64,000 bases of DNA from JAJNBA01 sp963842295. Lineage in GTDB: Bacteria; Actinomycetota; UBA4738; HRBIN12. The notes under the pieces are model-generated. The model did not search any database. It was not told the DNA's origin and worked only from the letters and a program-made list of their open reading frames with translations. The position numbers and the translations under genes were made by a program. The stretch spans positions 186,001 through 250,000 of the forward strand of contig CAWJFY010000006.1 of the NCBI GenBank assembly GCA_963842295.1. The letters are read 5' to 3'. Shown piece by piece: positions 8,891-16,733 of this stretch. Within the stretch, counting starts at the first letter, position 1. Every line of letters begins with the position of its first letter.

Positions 8891-9643
8891 GTGGCATCCC
8901 GGATCGCCGAATCCTTGAAGGCCGCTCGAACACGCGTCGGGTGGAGCCGTGAGACGCTCGCGCATCACTCGGGGGTGAGTTGGTCGGCGATCGCGCAGAT
9001 CGAATCGGGGAGGCGGAAGGACGTTCGCCTGGGCAGCCTGTCGGCCCTCGCGGGCGCGTTGGGAGTGAGCGTCGACTATCTGATCGGGGCCACGGCAGCG
9101 CCTCCGCTTCTGGAGCATCGTCTCCTCACGTACGGGTCCGACGAGGAATACCTCGCGGCCGTGGTCCCATTCTTCGCCGAGGGGAGGGAGCGGTCGGAGG
9201 CTCTCTTGGCGGTCACGACGAAGGAGCAGACAGAGCTCCTGCGTGACTCGCTCGACGACCGCGCAGGCCACGTCGAGTTCGCGGAGTCGGCGGACTGGTA
9301 CCGCTCTCCCGGCACGGCGATGCACGGCTATCGCGCGTTCGTGAACGAGAAGCTCGATGCCGGAGCGGCCTGGATCCGGATCGTGGCCGAGATCGCCCCG
9401 GAGAGCCGGTCCGATGACGAGGTCGCCGCGTGGTCGCGCTACGAATCCTTCGTCAACCTCGCGTTCGCGTCGTCGCCGACGACGTTCATCTGTTCCTACG
9501 ACGACAGATCGTGGCCCGACGATGGCATGACCAACGCGCGACGGACCCATCCCGTGGTCGTCCACGGGGATGAGGTGGGAGCGAATCCTGAGTATCGAGC
9601 GCCCGAGGACATGCTGATCGATCCGCCGATCCCCGACCTCTAG
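8891..9643 (+). CDS. XRE-family HTH regulator fused to a MEDS sensory domain
   Basis: Residues 1-65 form a Cro/CI-type helix-turn-helix (SRETLAHHSGVSWSAIAQIESG). Residues about 72-240 match the MEDS domain first described in DcmR: HRLLTYGSDEEYLAAVVPF, LLAVTTKEQTELL, VEFAESADWY and DARRTHP-like NARRTHPVVV. MEDS domains are thought to sense small organic ligands, and in actinobacteria they occur in regulators and anti-sigma-type kinases; here the fusion is to XRE. GTG 8891 starts the protein. It diverges from the LysR gene across a palindromic operator, suggesting coupled regulation. The signal is unknown. Confidence 0.85.
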   Translation: MASRIAESLKAARTRVGWSRETLAHHSGVSWSAIAQIESGRRKDVRLGSLSALAGALGVSVDYLIGATAAPPLLEHRLLTYGSDEEYLAAVVPFFAEGRERSEALLAVTTKEQTELLRDSLDDRAGHVEFAESADWYRSPGTAMHGYRAFVNEKLDAGAAWIRIVAEIAPESRSDDEVAAWSRYESFVNLAFASSPTTFICSYDDRSWPDDGMTNARRTHPVVVHGDEVGANPEYRAPEDMLIDPPIPDL

Positions 9644-10866
9644 TCACTCAATCGAGCAGCACGGAGAGCGAGGTATCGCTGCTCCGGGATGCTCGCGGTC
9701 CTCCGAGCGGCGCGTCGGTACGCCGCTCTCGCCGCGACCGGATCGTCCGCGAGCTCGAGGAGATGGGCGCGCACGGCGTCGACCCGATGGTTCTCGGCCA
9801 TCCGCTCGTCGTCGTCGAGGGTTCCGAGCAGGGCGAGCCCGGCTCGTGGCCCGTGGACCATCGCGAGCGCGACCGCACGGTTGAGCGTGACCACCGGCCC
9901 GGGTGAGACGCGATCGAGGACTTGGTAGAGCGCCAGGATCTGCGGCCAGTCCGTCTCGTCGGCGCTCGGCGCTTCGTCGTGCAGTGCGGCGACCGCCGCC
10001 TGGAGCTGGTACGAGCCGATCGTCGCGGTGCCGAGGGTCCGGTCGACGAGGGCGACCCCCTCTTCGATCTGCTCTCTGTTCCAACGAGCACGGTCCTGTT
10101 CGGCGAGAGGCACGAGGGAGCCGTCGACGTCCGTCCGAGCGTCCCTCCGGGCATCGGTCAGCAACATGAGGGCGAGCAGACCGGCGACCTCGCCTTCCCC
10201 CGGCATGAGTTGGTGGAGCATGCGAGCCAGCCGGATGGCCTCACTCGTGAGGTCGGCTCGGTGCAGCGTGGCGCCGGCGCTCGTCGTGTACCCCTCGTTG
10301 AAGATGAGGTAGAGCACGTGGAGCACGACGCGGAGGCGGTCGGCTCGATCCGGCTCCGGCGGGAGGTCGAACCGGAGGCCGCTGCTCTTGATGCTCTGTT
10401 TGGCGCGGCTGATGCGTTGCGCCATCGTGGCTTCGGGAACCAGGAACGCGTGTGCGATCTCCGCCGTGGTCAGCCCGCCGACCGCGCGCAGCGTGAGGGC
10501 CAGCTGCGAGGGCACGGAGAGCGAAGGATGGCAGCACAGGAAGAGGAGCGTGAGCGTGTCGTCCTGCCCGGAGAGCTGACCCGGGACGGGCAGATCGAGA
10601 GCCGTGGTGGTTTCCTCGCGCCGCCGCCGGGCGCTCTCGCTGCGCCAGTCGTCGACCAGGCGCCGAGAGGCGACGGTCAGGAGCCACGACCGCGGGTCGC
10701 CGGGCACGCCCTCTCGGTCCCACTGCAGCGCCGCGGCGAGAAGGGCCTCCTGGACGGCATCCTCGCAGGCGTCGAACTGTCCGTGCCGCCGCACGAGCGT
10801 GCCGAGGACCTGCGGCGCGAGCTCGCGCAGCAGGTCCTCGGCTGTGTGCCCGTCGTCCCGCGCCAC
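9640..10866 (-). CDS. ECF42-type RNA polymerase sigma factor with C-terminal extension
   Basis: The N-terminal 170 residues contain sigma region 2 (DACEDAVQEALLAA, DPRSWLLTVASRRLVDDWR) and region 4 (TTAEIAHAFLVPEATMAQRISRAK). A long TPR-like C-terminal region follows (LYLIFNEGYT, LALYQVLDRVSPGPVVTLNRAVA), which defines ECF42 sigma factors. Length is 408 residues, normal for this group. The start is GTG 10866, 17 bases after the stop of the VOC gene, with GGAGGCGACG upstream; the frame open to 11796 is a shadow. It is the last gene of a DGPF-VOC-sigma operon. The C-terminal extension is known to be needed for activity in this group, which has no classical anti-sigma factor. Confidence 0.9.
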   Translation of the reverse strand: MARDDGHTAEDLLRELAPQVLGTLVRRHGQFDACEDAVQEALLAAALQWDREGVPGDPRSWLLTVASRRLVDDWRSESARRRREETTTALDLPVPGQLSGQDDTLTLLFLCCHPSLSVPSQLALTLRAVGGLTTAEIAHAFLVPEATMAQRISRAKQSIKSSGLRFDLPPEPDRADRLRVVLHVLYLIFNEGYTTSAGATLHRADLTSEAIRLARMLHQLMPGEGEVAGLLALMLLTDARRDARTDVDGSLVPLAEQDRARWNREQIEEGVALVDRTLGTATIGSYQLQAAVAALHDEAPSADETDWPQILALYQVLDRVSPGPVVTLNRAVALAMVHGPRAGLALLGTLDDDERMAENHRVDAVRAHLLELADDPVAARAAYRRAARRTASIPEQRYLALRAARLSD

Positions 10867-10883
10867 CGACAGCCGTCGCCTCC

Positions 10884-11381
10884 CTAGGCGGCGTCGGCCG
10901 CGTGCTCCATGGCCGCGATGTCGATCTTCTGCATCTGGAGCATCGCCTTCATCGCGCGCTCCGCCCGGCCGGGATCGGGGTCGCCGAGCAGCTCGTGCAG
11001 GCGCGTGGGGACGATCTGCCAGGAAAGGCCGTACCGATCCTTGAGCCAACCGCACTGGCTCTCCTCGCCGCCATCGGTGAGCGCCTTCCAGAAGTAGTCG
11101 ACCTCGTCTTGGTTCTCGCAGCTCACGTGGAACGAGGTCGCCTCGGTGAACGCGAACTCGGGCCCGCCGTTGAGCGCCGTGAACTCGAGCCCTTCCAGCA
11201 CGAACGAGGCGGTCATCGCCGAGCCCGGTGTGCCCGGCCCCGCCTCGCCGTAGCGGGCGACGCTCAGGACTTTCGACTCTCCGCCTTGGGAGCCCGGTCG
11301 CGCGTTGAAGACGGAGACGTAGAACTCTGCCGCCTCCTCCGCTTGGTTGTCGAACCATAGGAACGGGGTGACCTTCTGCAT
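10884..11381 (-). CDS. VOC-superfamily protein (PhnB/3-demethylubiquinone methyltransferase-like)
   Basis: A 165-residue protein of the PhnB-like glyoxalase fold, beginning VTPFLWFDNQAEEAAEFYVSVF and containing GLEFTALNGGPEF and VDYFWKALTDGGEESQCGWLKD. Despite the common database name, these proteins are not shown to be methyltransferases. AAGGAGGA precedes ATG 11381. The gene lies between the DGPF gene and the ECF42 sigma gene, the standard context for stress-linked ECF42 modules, so it is probably co-transcribed and under that sigma factor. Its ligand is unknown. Confidence 0.85.
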   Translation of the reverse strand: MQKVTPFLWFDNQAEEAAEFYVSVFNARPGSQGGESKVLSVARYGEAGPGTPGSAMTASFVLEGLEFTALNGGPEFAFTEATSFHVSCENQDEVDYFWKALTDGGEESQCGWLKDRYGLSWQIVPTRLHELLGDPDPGRAERAMKAMLQMQKIDIAAMEHAADAA

Positions 11382-11429
11382 CGTCGGTTCCTCCTTCTGT
11401 CGGGTGAAGCGATCTCGATGGTCTGGAAA

Positions 11430-11789
11430 TCAGACCTCGGGCGGTGCGTCCGCGACTTGACGGACCTCGACTGGCTCTCCCGTGAACGCGACGCACCGGG
11501 AGGCGAGGTCGATCGCGCGCGCTTCGTCCGCGTCGATGATCCACCAGCCCGCGAGGGACTCCTTGGCCTCGGCGAAGGGACCGTCGGTCGCGACCGCGAC
11601 CCCGTTCTCGAGGCGGACGGTCTTCGCCTCGCTCGGATCGACGAGTCCCTGCCCGTCGACGAACTCGCCCGCGTCCTTGATCTCCTGATCCATCTTCCCC
11701 ATGAACCCGATCATGTCTCGGATCCACTCGGGCGTTCGGGTCTCCATCATCGTGTTCTGGTCCCCGAACATCATGATGATGTATTTCAT
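11430..11789 (-). CDS. DGPF (YCII-related) protein linked to ECF42 sigma factor
   Basis: A 119-residue YCII-related protein starting MKYIIMMFGDQ and carrying the defining DGPFAEAKE motif, followed by GWWIIDADEARAIDLA. DGPF proteins are the signature neighbours of ECF42 sigma factors and the main members of their regulon. The start ATG 11789 has AGGAGGG upstream. It is the first gene of the leftward operon and sits 45 bases downstream of the predicted ECF42 promoter. The biochemical function of DGPF proteins is unknown. Confidence 0.9.
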   Translation of the reverse strand: MKYIIMMFGDQNTMMETRTPEWIRDMIGFMGKMDQEIKDAGEFVDGQGLVDPSEAKTVRLENGVAVATDGPFAEAKESLAGWWIIDADEARAIDLASRCVAFTGEPVEVRQVADAPPEV

Positions 11790-11833
11790 CTCTCACTCCC
11801 TCCTGGCGCCATCCGTGGCGCTCTCACCCGTTG

Positions 11834-11860
11834 GTCGGAGCGACCGGGCCGTTCTCGACA
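11834..11860 (-). promoter_or_regulatory. Candidate ECF42-dependent promoter (-35 TGTCGA, -10 CGAC)
   Basis: On the minus strand TGTCGA (11860-11855) is followed after exactly 17 bases by CGAC (11837-11834). This is the promoter pattern I recall for ECF42 sigma factors in Streptomyces venezuelae (TGTCGA in the -35 region, CGA/TC in the -10 region). It lies 45 bases before the DGPF start, so the module is probably autoregulated. Confidence 0.6.
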
Positions 11861-11924
11861 TCCGATCGAGGAAGGCCGCGGGCGAGGAAGTCACCCTAGC
11901 TCGCCGCATGAGGAAGCCGAACGC

Positions 11925-11954
11925 GAACGAGCGGGCCCGAGGGCCCGCTCGTTC
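11925..11954 (-). terminator. Strong hairpin downstream of glnA
   Basis: A perfect 14-base inverted repeat, GAACGAGCGGGCCC and its complement, is separated by only two bases. It starts 24 bases past the glnA stop. There is no long U-tract on the minus strand, as is common for actinobacterial hairpins. It separates glnA transcription from the ECF42 operon downstream. Confidence 0.65.
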
Positions 11955-11977
11955 ATGTTCCTTGGGGCGCGCAGCGT

Positions 11978-13420
11978 CTAGCAGTCGTAGTACATGTGGA
12001 ATTCGTGCGGGTGCGGCCTGAGCCGGATCGCGTCCACCTCGTGGGCCCGCTTGTACTCGATCCAGGTGTCGATCACGTCCTGGGTGAAGACACCGCCCTC
12101 CAGCAGCCACTGGTGGTCCGCCTCGAGCGTGTCGAGCACCTCCTCGAGCGCGCCGGGCACCTGCTTCACCGACGCCTTCTCCTCGGGCGGCAGGTCGTAG
12201 AGGTCCTTGTCCATCGGCTCGGGCGGCTCGATCTTGTTCTTGATCCCGTCGATCCCCGCCATCAGCATCGCGCTGAACGCGAGGTACGGGTTGCATGCCG
12301 CGTCCGGCGTACGGAACTCGAGCCGCTTCGTGGCGGGCAACCGCGAGAAGACCGGGATCCGCACGCAGGCCGATCGGTTCCGCTGGGAGTACACGAGGTT
12401 GATCGGCGCCTCGTAGCCGGGGACGAGCCGACGGTAGGAGTTCGTCGTCGGGTTCGTGAACGCGAGCAGCGACGGCGCGTGCTGGAGCAGCCCCCCGATG
12501 TACCAGCGGGCCATGTCCGAGATCCCCGCGTACCCGACCTCGTCCCAGAACAGGTTCTCGTCGTCCTTCCACAGGCTCTGGTGGGTGTGCATCCCGGAGC
12601 CGTTGTCCTGGAAGATCGGCTTCGGCATGAAGGTCACGGTCTTGCCGGCCTCCCACGCCGTGTTCTTGACGACGTACTTGTACTTCATGACGTTGTCGGC
12701 GGTCCGGAGCAGCGAGTCGTAGCGCATGTCGATCTCGGCCTGGCCGGCGGTGCCGACCTCGTGGTGATGCACCTCGATCTTCACGCCGACCTGCTCGAGG
12801 TTCAGCACCATCTGCGAGCGGAGGTCCTGGTAGTGATCCATCGGCGGGACGGGGAAGTAGCCCTCCTTGTACCGGGGCTTGTAGCCGAGGTTGGGGGTGT
12901 CATCGGCGTTGCGCTCCCGCCCCGAGTTCCAGACACCCTCGGCCGCATCGATGTGGTAGTAGCCCTCGTGCTGGTTCTGGTCGAAGCGGATCGAGTCGAA
13001 GATGTAGAACTCGGCCTCCGGTCCCCAGTTCGAGACGTCCGCGATGCCCGTCTGCTTCAGATAGAGCTCGGCTTTGCGGGCGATGTACCGCGGGTCGCGG
13101 GAGTACCACTCGCCGGTGACCGGATCTTTCACGTAGCAGTGGATGTTCAGCGTCGTGTGCTTGGTGAACGGGTCCAGGTAGGCGGTGTCGGGGTCGGGGA
13201 CGAGGAGCATGTCCGACTCCTGGATCTCCTGGAACCCGCGGATCGAGGATCCATCGAACCCGAGTCCGTCCTCGAAGACCCCTTCGGTGAGCTCGGCGAC
13301 GGGGACCGAGAAGTGCTGCGTGAGACCCGGCAGGTCGCAGAACCGCAGGTCGACGATCTGGACGTCGCGCTCCTTCGCGAGCGCGACGACATCCTTCGCC
13401 GTTCTTGGCGGTGTGGTCAC
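11978..13420 (-). CDS. glnA: Type I glutamine synthetase
   Basis: Makes glutamine from glutamate, ammonia and ATP in the cytoplasm as a dodecamer. The 480-residue protein is standard GSI length. Family motifs are present: FDGSSIRGF near residue 55, NWGPEAEFYIFD, the ATP-binding KPIFQDNGSGMHTHQSLW, and NRSACVRIP. Tyr408 in the DLYDLPPEE motif is the adenylylation site, consistent with glnE at the left edge. The start is GTG 13420 with a GGGGG tract upstream. A candidate GlnR box lies 91-117 bases upstream and a strong hairpin follows the gene. glnR is the next gene upstream in the same direction. Confidence 0.97.
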   Translation of the reverse strand: MTTPPRTAKDVVALAKERDVQIVDLRFCDLPGLTQHFSVPVAELTEGVFEDGLGFDGSSIRGFQEIQESDMLLVPDPDTAYLDPFTKHTTLNIHCYVKDPVTGEWYSRDPRYIARKAELYLKQTGIADVSNWGPEAEFYIFDSIRFDQNQHEGYYHIDAAEGVWNSGRERNADDTPNLGYKPRYKEGYFPVPPMDHYQDLRSQMVLNLEQVGVKIEVHHHEVGTAGQAEIDMRYDSLLRTADNVMKYKYVVKNTAWEAGKTVTFMPKPIFQDNGSGMHTHQSLWKDDENLFWDEVGYAGISDMARWYIGGLLQHAPSLLAFTNPTTNSYRRLVPGYEAPINLVYSQRNRSACVRIPVFSRLPATKRLEFRTPDAACNPYLAFSAMLMAGIDGIKNKIEPPEPMDKDLYDLPPEEKASVKQVPGALEEVLDTLEADHQWLLEGGVFTQDVIDTWIEYKRAHEVDAIRLRPHPHEFHMYYDC

Positions 13421-13510
13421 GTGCGATGCACCCCCTGTGCTGGTCGTTGGACGGCTCCGGCGGCCGGTTGACTGTCGCGGCCAAGAGTAGGCGACGGCAA
13501 CGAGGGGGCT

Positions 13511-13537
13511 GTTTCTCGGGCGTTAACTCTGCGTGAA
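13511..13537 (-). promoter_or_regulatory. Candidate GlnR box upstream of glnA
   Basis: Read on the minus strand, three pentamers TTCAC, TTAAC and GAAAC are spaced by exactly six bases each, an 11-base period. GlnR operators in actinobacteria consist of GTnAC and GAAAC half-sites with this same six-base spacing. The element lies 91-117 bases upstream of the glnA start. One half-site is degenerate and a fourth is not visible, so this is a prediction. Confidence 0.5.
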
Positions 13538-13550
13538 CTCGGACATGGCC

Positions 13551-13598
13551 CGGGCCGACGACCGCGGGGCGAGGGGTCCCGCCGCGGGCGCCGGCCCG
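13551..13598. other. GC-rich compound hairpin in the glnA-glnR interval
   Basis: The 420-base interval 13421-13840 has no credible gene. Besides the GlnR-like box it holds CGGGCCG (13551-13557) pairing with CGGCCCG (13592-13598), with an inner GCGGG/CCCGC pair. It may be a terminator for the leftward glnR transcript. I see nothing else in the interval. Confidence 0.35.
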
Positions 13599-13840
13599 AG
13601 ACTGCGAGCGGGACCGGAGCCGCGACCGAGGGGATGAGGCGTCCCGAGGGGAGGGACTGAGCTGGCTCCGTGCCCTGCTCTTATTGTGTCCGAGTCATCG
13701 GCGCGCCGAACCGTTGCGGCGCAGGGCCCGGTTGAGTCATTTCCCCCTACGTCACGCGGCTAGGTCTTCCGCCGAAGCGCTGCCGGAAGGCCTCCCCCGT
13801 GGGAGCCGACGCGCCGTTCGCTCAGGGCGGCCACGTTCGG

Positions 13841-14506
13841 TCAGGCGTCCTGTTCGGCCGCCCGGTATCCCACGCTGCGTACGGTTTCGATCAGCTGCTC
13901 GTGCTCGGGGCCGAGCTTGGCGCGGAGGCGTCGCACGTGCACGTCGACGGTGCGCGTGCCCCCGTAGAAGTCGTAGCCCCACACCTCGCGGAGCAGCGAC
14001 GGCCGCGTGAAGACCCTCCCCGGGTGTTGCGCGAGGAAGCGGAGGAGCTCGAACTCCTTGAAGGTGAGGTCCAGGGGGCGTCCGGAGACGGTCACATGGT
14101 AGGTCTCGGTGTCGAGCGACAGGGCACCGAGACGGATCACGGTCCCGTCGCCGGTCCCGGCGCGCCGGCGGAGCATGGCCAACCGCACGCGGAGCTCGGC
14201 CGCCGGCGCGCCGGGGTACACGAGCTCGTCCGCGACCTCGTGCCAGGGGTAGCGCTCGAGCTGGTCCCGTTCGAGGACGATGGCCGCCGGGACGCGAGCG
14301 TCTCGCGCCCGCAGCGCCGTCAGCACCGACCAGGCCTGCGGGGGGTTCTCTCCGGCGTCCACGAGGATGGCCTCTGGCTCGAGCTCGAGGGCGTGCTCGA
14401 GCGATGCGACCGAGAGCGGCTCGAGCTTCAGATCCGGGGCAACCTCGAGCAAGGCCGGGAGGGCCACCTGAGGCGATCGGTCGCTGAGCAACGCAAGGAA
14501 CGGCAT
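13841..14506 (-). CDS. glnR: Orphan OmpR-type response regulator, GlnR-like nitrogen regulator
   Basis: A 221-residue regulator. Residues 1-110 are a degenerate receiver domain with an aspartate in ILVDAGE (Asp50), and 125-215 are a winged helix whose core LTFKEFELLRFLAQHPGRVF and TRTVDVHVRRLRAKLGPEH closely matches actinobacterial GlnR. No histidine kinase gene adjoins it, as expected for GlnR. ATG 14506 is chosen because GGAGGAGG sits about 10 bases upstream; the frame open to 14899 is a shadow. It is upstream of and codirectional with glnA, whose promoter region carries a GlnR-like box. A PhoP/MtrA-type paralogue is the main alternative. Confidence 0.82.
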   Translation of the reverse strand: MPFLALLSDRSPQVALPALLEVAPDLKLEPLSVASLEHALELEPEAILVDAGENPPQAWSVLTALRARDARVPAAIVLERDQLERYPWHEVADELVYPGAPAAELRVRLAMLRRRAGTGDGTVIRLGALSLDTETYHVTVSGRPLDLTFKEFELLRFLAQHPGRVFTRPSLLREVWGYDFYGGTRTVDVHVRRLRAKLGPEHEQLIETVRSVGYRAAEQDA

Positions 14507-14566
14507 CGTCTGATCCTCCTCCGCACGATATCGGTTCGGCACCGTCCTCGATACGCTTGACCTGCG

Positions 14567-14833
14567 ATGACGATGGTGAAGGTGCGGCTGTTCGCAGCGC
14601 TCCGGGAGCTGGCGGGCTCTCCGCACGTGGAGGCCGAGGGGCGGACCGCCGGCGACGTGGTGGACATCCTCTCTTCGCGCTACGGAGAACGCTTCGCTCA
14701 GATCGCGGCCGTGGGGTCCCTGGTCGTGAACGGCGAGCGTGCGGCCCGTTCCACGCCGCTCACCGCCGGAGACGAGGTCGCATTGCTCCCTCCCGTCTCC
14801 GGCGGTTCCCGCATGCGCTCCTCGTCCGCCTGA
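14567..14833 (+). CDS. MoaD/ThiS-family sulfur carrier with extension beyond the diglycine
   Basis: An 88-residue ubiquitin-fold protein (VKVRLFAALRELAGS, GDEVALLPPVSGG). Sulfur carriers of this family are adenylated and thiocarboxylated at a C-terminal Gly-Gly. Here Gly79-Gly80 is followed by eight residues, SRMRSSSA, so proteolytic trimming would be needed before activation, as known for QbsE. The pathway (molybdopterin, thiamin or cysteine) cannot be decided: no moaE, thiG or cysM lies alongside, though cysH and sat are 1-2 kb away. It diverges from glnR, and the lipid kinase gene follows by 19 bases. Confidence 0.82.
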   Translation: MTMVKVRLFAALRELAGSPHVEAEGRTAGDVVDILSSRYGERFAQIAAVGSLVVNGERAARSTPLTAGDEVALLPPVSGGSRMRSSSA

Positions 14834-14852
14834 GGCATACTGCCTGGACCTC

Positions 14853-15767
14853 ATGCGCTTCCATCGGGTCCTTCTCATCGTCAATCCCGTGGCACGCACC
14901 TACTCCAAGCCGGTGCTGGCCGTGATCGAGAAAGCACTGTCTGCTGACTTCCGGCTCGAGGTTGCGGAGACCAAGGGGCGCGGGCACGCGCAGGAGCTCG
15001 CTGCGCAGGCCGCCTCCGAGGGCGTCCACATGGTCGCCGTGCTGTCGGGGGACGGGACGATCAACGAGACGGTCAACGCCTTGGCCGGGACCGAGACCGC
15101 GCTGGCACCGCTCCCGGGGGGCGCGACCAACATCTTGGCGCGGGCCCTCGGGTTGCCGCTGGATCCCGTCGAGGCGACCGGCATGCTGATCTCGAAGGCG
15201 CTCGACGACGAAACCTTCAAGCTCAACCTGGGTCGGGCGGACGGGCGCTACTTCGCCGTCAACTGCGGGGCCGGCGTGGACGCGGCCGCGATGAAGCGCC
15301 TCGATGCGAAGTTCCCGAGGACGAAGGAGAAGTTCGATCGGGTCGCCTTCCGAGTGGTCGCGTGGGAGTTGCTTGTCGGCTACGCCGGCCGCCGACCAGA
15401 CTTGCGACTGTCAGTGGACGGGGGAGAGCCAACGCCATCGCTCTCCGTGATGGTGGGTCGGACCGATCCCTACACCTACTACAAGGGTGTCGGCCTCCGG
15501 ATGACACCGGACGCCTCACTGGACGCGGGCCTCGACGTGCTCTCCGTGCGCAAGCTCGCGCGCCGGAGTATCCCGAGGATCGCATGGCAGGTGTTCGGAT
15601 CGGCGCGGCACGTGCACGGGCGCGACATCGACTACGTCCATGACGCGTCGAGCGTGGTGGTGACATCGGACACGGCGTTCCCGGCGCAGGTGGACGGCGA
15701 CACGTACGGGGAGCATCGCCGGCTCGAGATGACCCTGGCTCCCGAGGCGCTCTGGGTCGTCGCCTGA
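14853..15767 (+). CDS. Diacylglycerol kinase-family lipid kinase
   Basis: A 304-residue member of the DagK/YegS/LCB5 lipid kinase family, which phosphorylates diacylglycerol or related lipids at the inner face of the membrane. The catalytic fold is marked by LLIVNPVART, the nucleotide-binding VLSGDGTINETVNAL and PLPGGATNILARALG, and a C-terminal beta domain with the conserved QVDGDTYG. ATG 14853 follows the MoaD stop by 19 bases, suggesting one transcript. The exact lipid is not readable. Confidence 0.9.
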   Translation: MRFHRVLLIVNPVARTYSKPVLAVIEKALSADFRLEVAETKGRGHAQELAAQAASEGVHMVAVLSGDGTINETVNALAGTETALAPLPGGATNILARALGLPLDPVEATGMLISKALDDETFKLNLGRADGRYFAVNCGAGVDAAAMKRLDAKFPRTKEKFDRVAFRVVAWELLVGYAGRRPDLRLSVDGGEPTPSLSVMVGRTDPYTYYKGVGLRMTPDASLDAGLDVLSVRKLARRSIPRIAWQVFGSARHVHGRDIDYVHDASSVVVTSDTAFPAQVDGDTYGEHRRLEMTLAPEALWVVA

Positions 15768-15787
15768 GGGCGACGGCAGCCTCGGAG

Positions 15788-16537
15788 TCAGGAGCTTGAC
15801 GGGTTGGTGGCCGCTTGGTTCGCGGTCTCGCCGACGTGGATCCCGCACTCCCACTTGGCGATCCCGGCCCACCGTCCCGCCCGCTCCGGCTCGCCCGCGA
15901 ACCGGAGCCGCGTGCACGGCGCGCAGCCGATCGAGGAGTAGCCCAGGTCGTAGAGCGGGTTGTGGGGGAGCTCGAACTCGTTCAGGTAGCGCCAGACCTG
16001 GGGTTTGGTCCAGTTGGCCATCGGATTGATCTTCACGATGTCGTTCCCCGGCTCCAGCTCGTAGCGCTCCACGATCGGAGTGGTCGCGCGGGTCGGTGAG
16101 GAGTCTCGGCGCACCGACGTGATCCAGGCGTCGAGTCCGCGGAGCGCTTCGAACATCGGCCGGACCTTGTTGATCTCGCAGCACATCTCCGGGTTGCTCT
16201 CGAACAGGCGCGCGCCGAACTCGGCCTCCTGCCGGTCGTTCGTGTACTCGCCCACCAGGTCCACGACGTGCAGACCGAGCCGCTCGGTCAGCTGTTCCTT
16301 GAAGGCAAGTGTCTCCGCGAACTGGAACCCGGTCTCCAGGAAGAGGATCGGGACGTCCGGCTGGATCTGTGTCGCCATGTGGATCACGACCGTGCCCTCG
16401 GTCTGGAACGCCGACGCGATGGCGATGTGCTCCAAGCCGCTCTTCTCGAGCGCCCACGCCAGGATGTCGCTCGGTTGTGCTCCCTCGAAATCGAGGTTCA
16501 AAGAAGCGATCTCGTCATCAGAAAGGAGGGTCTTCAT
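15788..16537 (-). CDS. cysH: Phosphoadenylyl/adenylyl sulfate reductase
   Basis: Reduces (phospho)adenylyl sulfate to sulfite in assimilatory sulfate reduction. The 249-residue protein has IASAFQTEGTVVIHM, the catalytic ECGIH motif near the C-terminus, and two cysteine pairs (CCEINKVRP and GCAPCTR). Those pairs bind the [4Fe-4S] cluster typical of APS-specific enzymes, so APS is the likely substrate; this fits the absence of a cysC kinase nearby. ATG 16537 is preceded by GAAAGGAGG-like sequence on the plus-strand complement only weakly, so the start is by family length. It is divergent from sat across 196 bases. Confidence 0.93.
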   Translation of the reverse strand: MKTLLSDDEIASLNLDFEGAQPSDILAWALEKSGLEHIAIASAFQTEGTVVIHMATQIQPDVPILFLETGFQFAETLAFKEQLTERLGLHVVDLVGEYTNDRQEAEFGARLFESNPEMCCEINKVRPMFEALRGLDAWITSVRRDSSPTRATTPIVERYELEPGNDIVKINPMANWTKPQVWRYLNEFELPHNPLYDLGYSSIGCAPCTRLRFAGEPERAGRWAGIAKWECGIHVGETANQAATNPSSS

Positions 16538-16733
16538 AGGCACCGGCGCCTGGATCGGAACCGGCAGTCTACCCCGCCTCGCGCCAGGGAGCGCCCCGAG
16601 ACCGCCTGGAAAGGGCTGCGCGGCCAAGGATCAGGCAGGTGGTCAACCCGTATCCTGGGGTTGTGCCCCGGTGTGCTTGGCCCGCCGCGGGTGCTCGCTC
16701 TCAACGGCCGATCGATCGAAAGGAAGAACGTCC

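Noticed and set aside
9640..11796. 718-residue sigma-factor fusion
   Set aside because: The upstream part overlaps the well-supported VOC and DGPF genes in another frame; the sigma gene starts at GTG 10866.
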